Part shown: piece by piece, positions 4,927 to 6,933 of the stretch
Layout of the letters: each line of letters opens with the position of its first letter
Numbering within the stretch: position 1 is the first letter of the stretch
Assembly (NCBI GenBank): GCA_009918225.1
Contig: RGEP01000098.1
Coordinates: 1-6,933, forward strand
Reading direction: 5' to 3'
Length of the DNA: 6,933 bases
Source: Betaproteobacteria bacterium
Lineage (GTDB): Bacteria; Pseudomonadota; Gammaproteobacteria; Burkholderiales; Burkholderiaceae_C
Notes under the pieces: model-generated
The model's database searches: none
Told to the model about the DNA's origin: nothing
Seen by the model: only the letters and a program-made list of their open reading frames with translations
Made by a program: the position numbers and the translations under genes

Positions 4927-6933
4927 TCAGCGCACCTGCGACACCGGTGCCGGTGGCAGCGCTTGGCCACCTGGGCCGGCCGTGAAGTTCAGCGGGCTCA
5001 CCGCTGTTTGCTGGCCTACGCCGGGCTTGCTCCAGTCACACACACCATCAGCGAAGACCGCTTGCAGGCGGGCCCATTGCCCATCGCTGAAGGTGCCTGC
5101 CGCATAGTCATTGCGCAACAGGGGCTTGAGCTGGCACTTCAGCACATCTTCGGCGCGAGGGCCGCCGGCCACCTGGCGTGGCGACAAGCTGGGCTTGAGG
5201 AAGGGGTCAGCGTCGCAGGTCGCTGCACTGCTGACCTTTACTGACTGCGTAGCATCGCTGGGCAAGAGGCAGAAGTCAGACGTGCTGCTCGGCCTGGCAC
5301 TGCGCACCTTGGCCTCGATGCTCGCGCTGCTGTTGTCTGCCTTGACTGCGGTCAGCCAGCTGTCCATCGCCAAGAAGGCATCGAAGGCCATGGTTCCCGG
5401 GGGTGTGAGGCCGGTTCGGGCATATCGCCACATCGCCTGGTTGTTGGCATTGCCCGCTTCGGCCACGATGCGGTCGCGGATGGCAAAGCTGTACCACTGG
5501 TGGTGGATGGGGATCGCGTTGGCTCCCGCGGTGATGCCAGGCGGGACATTGATGTTGCTGTCGTCCCAGCCCCGCATGTCGATCATCGCGGTCTTGGCCA
5601 GGTTCTTGCCGCTGGCCACAATCCCGGCCCGATAGGCAATCGGCAGTGCATCGGCATCGGCCGTGGTGCGCGCTGCACGTGGCGTGCTGTCGCGGTCGAT
5701 GCCCCCGACGATCTCATTGAGGGTGACGAACTCCTCGGCTGAAATGGCGCCGTCGCGCAGTGCCTTTAATCCATATTGGACACCGACGTTGTCGCGCGTG
5801 TCCTTGGCCTGGCCTGACGCGACCTTGCCCCAGATCGATTCAGCCCAACTCCAAGCGTTGCAGCGCGGCAAGCTGGCGGTGGCGGTCGCGTTGGCCGGGT
5901 CGTACACCGCGCTGTTGGGCAACTCGCAGTTGTTGGTGGCCGTAGCAGCCTGGAAGATCGACCCCGCTGCGTTGATGACCGTGCGCTGGAAGTAAAGCCC
6001 GGCGCGTCCATTGCTGCCAAAGGCGTTGTACCAAGCGTGGCAGGCGCTCTGGTCTGTGTGGCCGTTGATAGCCGCCTTGCGTGCGTCAATCTGCGCCTGG
6101 GTCTGACCCGTCATCAGGGCCATCCACTGGGGCTTTTGGTAGGCCTCCACCAACAGCACGCAGTCGCCCACTTCCAAGGAGGTGGTTTCGGAATCGGGGT
6201 AGGTGCAGGTGGTGGTGACGCCATCCAGCAGGCCGGGCATGATGGACGCGGTCATGTTGGAGTTGATCGAGCCGCCAGAGCATCCCGAGCCGATGGTGAA
6301 GCGGATGGGCCCGTAGGTGTCGGCGATGTGTTCTTTCATCATCATCACCGTTTCACTCATCATCACGCGGTTCGAATTGCGCGCCGAGTCGGTCATGCTG
6401 TTGGCCACCACCATCACGCCCCGTGCCAGTTGTAAGTCGCTGCCACTCCATGCCGTGGCTGGGCGGGCCTGGCGCCGGGGTTGACCGGTGCTGACACCGA
6501 AGTTGAAGACCACCTTGCCATTCCAACCGGCTTGCGGTGACAGTGGGCTCCAGGTTTTGCTGGGATCGTGCAAAACCGCAATGTCGTAGATGCCTCGGTT
6601 CAGGGTACCGCGCTCCACTCGGACGATGTAGGGCATGGTGACGCCGGCATCGTTTGTGGTGGTGGCCATGTCCGCCGGCGTGCTGCCCACCGTGTAGGGC
6701 TTGAAGCACAGGTTGGCGGCTGGTACCGGGTTGCTGGGCACTGTGGTGGCTGTAGCACTGATGGCCGCCGTGGGGTCTGGCAGGCCCAGGCTGCAGCCCG
6801 CTGCGGTGCTGCGGTAATAGAGTTTGAATTCGCTGGGGATGTTGCAGTTGGCATCGGGCGCGCCACTCAAGCCGCTGGCGTTGCGCGCGGGTTCGTTCCC
6901 ATTGACCGCTTGTTGAACCGGGGTCGCGCAGTA
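4927..6933 (-). CDS. DUF6351 family secreted hydrolase-like protein (N-terminus beyond window edge)
   Basis: The frame is open from the right window edge to the stop at 4927, giving 668 residues. A TTG at 6870 is a possible start in frame, but the frame continues upstream, so the true start and any signal peptide lie outside. Counting from base 6933, family blocks are MPYIVRVERGTLNRGIYDIAVL (100-121), GWNGK (136-140), the nucleophile elbow GSGCSGGSI with Ser219, LLDGV, DMRGWDD (452-458), IHHQWYSFAIRDR (His477/478), VLKCQLKP (597-604) and DGVCDWSKPGVGQ (629-641). From memory this matches DUF6351, an alpha/beta-hydrolase-like family without a firmly assigned reaction. Ser219, an Asp in 452-458 and one of the His pair are the likely triad (inference). 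The 14 cysteines visible suggest disulfides and export. Tannase/feruloyl esterases are the nearest alternative, since they also carry Cys next to the nucleophile Ser. Confidence 0.85.
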   Translation of the reverse strand, partial: YCATPVQQAVNGNEPARNASGLSGAPDANCNIPSEFKLYYRSTAAGCSLGLPDPTAAISATATTVPSNPVPAANLCFKPYTVGSTPADMATTTNDAGVTMPYIVRVERGTLNRGIYDIAVLHDPSKTWSPLSPQAGWNGKVVFNFGVSTGQPRRQARPATAWSGSDLQLARGVMVVANSMTDSARNSNRVMMSETVMMMKEHIADTYGPIRFTIGSGCSGGSINSNMTASIMPGLLDGVTTTCTYPDSETTSLEVGDCVLLVEAYQKPQWMALMTGQTQAQIDARKAAINGHTDQSACHAWYNAFGSNGRAGLYFQRTVINAAGSIFQAATATNNCELPNSAVYDPANATATASLPRCNAWSWAESIWGKVASGQAKDTRDNVGVQYGLKALRDGAISAEEFVTLNEIVGGIDRDSTPRAARTTADADALPIAYRAGIVASGKNLAKTAMIDMRGWDDSNINVPPGITAGANAIPIHHQWYSFAIRDRIVAEAGNANNQAMWRYARTGLTPPGTMAFDAFLAMDSWLTAVKADNSSASIEAKVRSARPSSTSDFCLLPSDATQSVKVSSAATCDADPFLKPSLSPRQVAGGPRAEDVLKCQLKPLLRNDYAAGTFSDGQWARLQAVFADGVCDWSKPGVGQQTAVSPLNFTAGPGGQALPPAPVSQVR

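Noticed and set aside
4410..4970. 186-codon open frame on the - strand across the BLUF gene
   Set aside because: It is antisense to an intact BLUF domain and spans the shared stem-loop.
5111..5635. 174-codon open frame on the + strand within the DUF6351 gene
   Set aside because: It is antisense to conserved parts of the hydrolase-like protein and has no family features.
6330..6420. CATCAT/CATCAC-rich stretch as a possible short tandem repeat
   Set aside because: It encodes Met- and Glu-rich segments of the DUF6351 protein (ETVMMMKE, RVMMSE) and has no regular repeat unit.

Overview
This window is a GC-rich bacterial chromosomal segment whose protein repertoire looks betaproteobacterial, probably Burkholderiales (Comamonadaceae-like). 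That placement is an inference from composition and from how the YdhF-like, MarC/YhgN-like, BLUF and DUF6351 proteins read; no rRNA or other taxonomic marker is present. I see no transposase, integrase, tRNA, CRISPR array or phage gene.

Layout, left to right. Bases 1-366 (+) hold the 3' end of a DUF2306-type membrane protein. It converges on a PhzF-family isomerase/epimerase (391-1245, -). A 135-bp divergent gap follows, then a rightward cluster with 4-bp ATGA overlaps: a GNAT acetyltransferase (1381-2043), a 52-codon remnant of a second GNAT gene (2040-2198) and a YdhF-type aldo/keto reductase (2195-3070). Next comes an Lrp/AsnC regulator (3114-3539, -) divergent from a MarC/YhgN-family membrane protein (3650-4234, +). 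The 110 bp between them are AT-rich and carry a perfect 9-bp inverted repeat touching the lrp start, plus a 9-bp direct repeat with a 33-bp period. A 28-codon ORF (4231-4317) overlaps the marC stop and runs into a hairpin. A compact BLUF blue-light photoreceptor (4455-4877, +) follows and ends in a strong stem-loop (4881-4906). That stem-loop also sits at the tail of a large convergent secreted-hydrolase-like DUF6351 gene (4927-6933, -), which runs off the right edge.

The genes do not form one pathway. The two functional units best supported by the sequence are (i) the Lrp-MarC divergon, best read as a regulator controlling a candidate amino-acid exporter and itself, and (ii) the GNAT/GNAT-remnant/aldo-keto reductase cluster, which looks translationally coupled. 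The BLUF protein stands alone with no output domain. I did not find a convincing undescribed multi-gene system. The most useful leads are the operator architecture, the GNAT remnant embedded in an operon, the marC-coupled small ORF, and the Cys-Ser nucleophile elbow in the DUF6351 protein.
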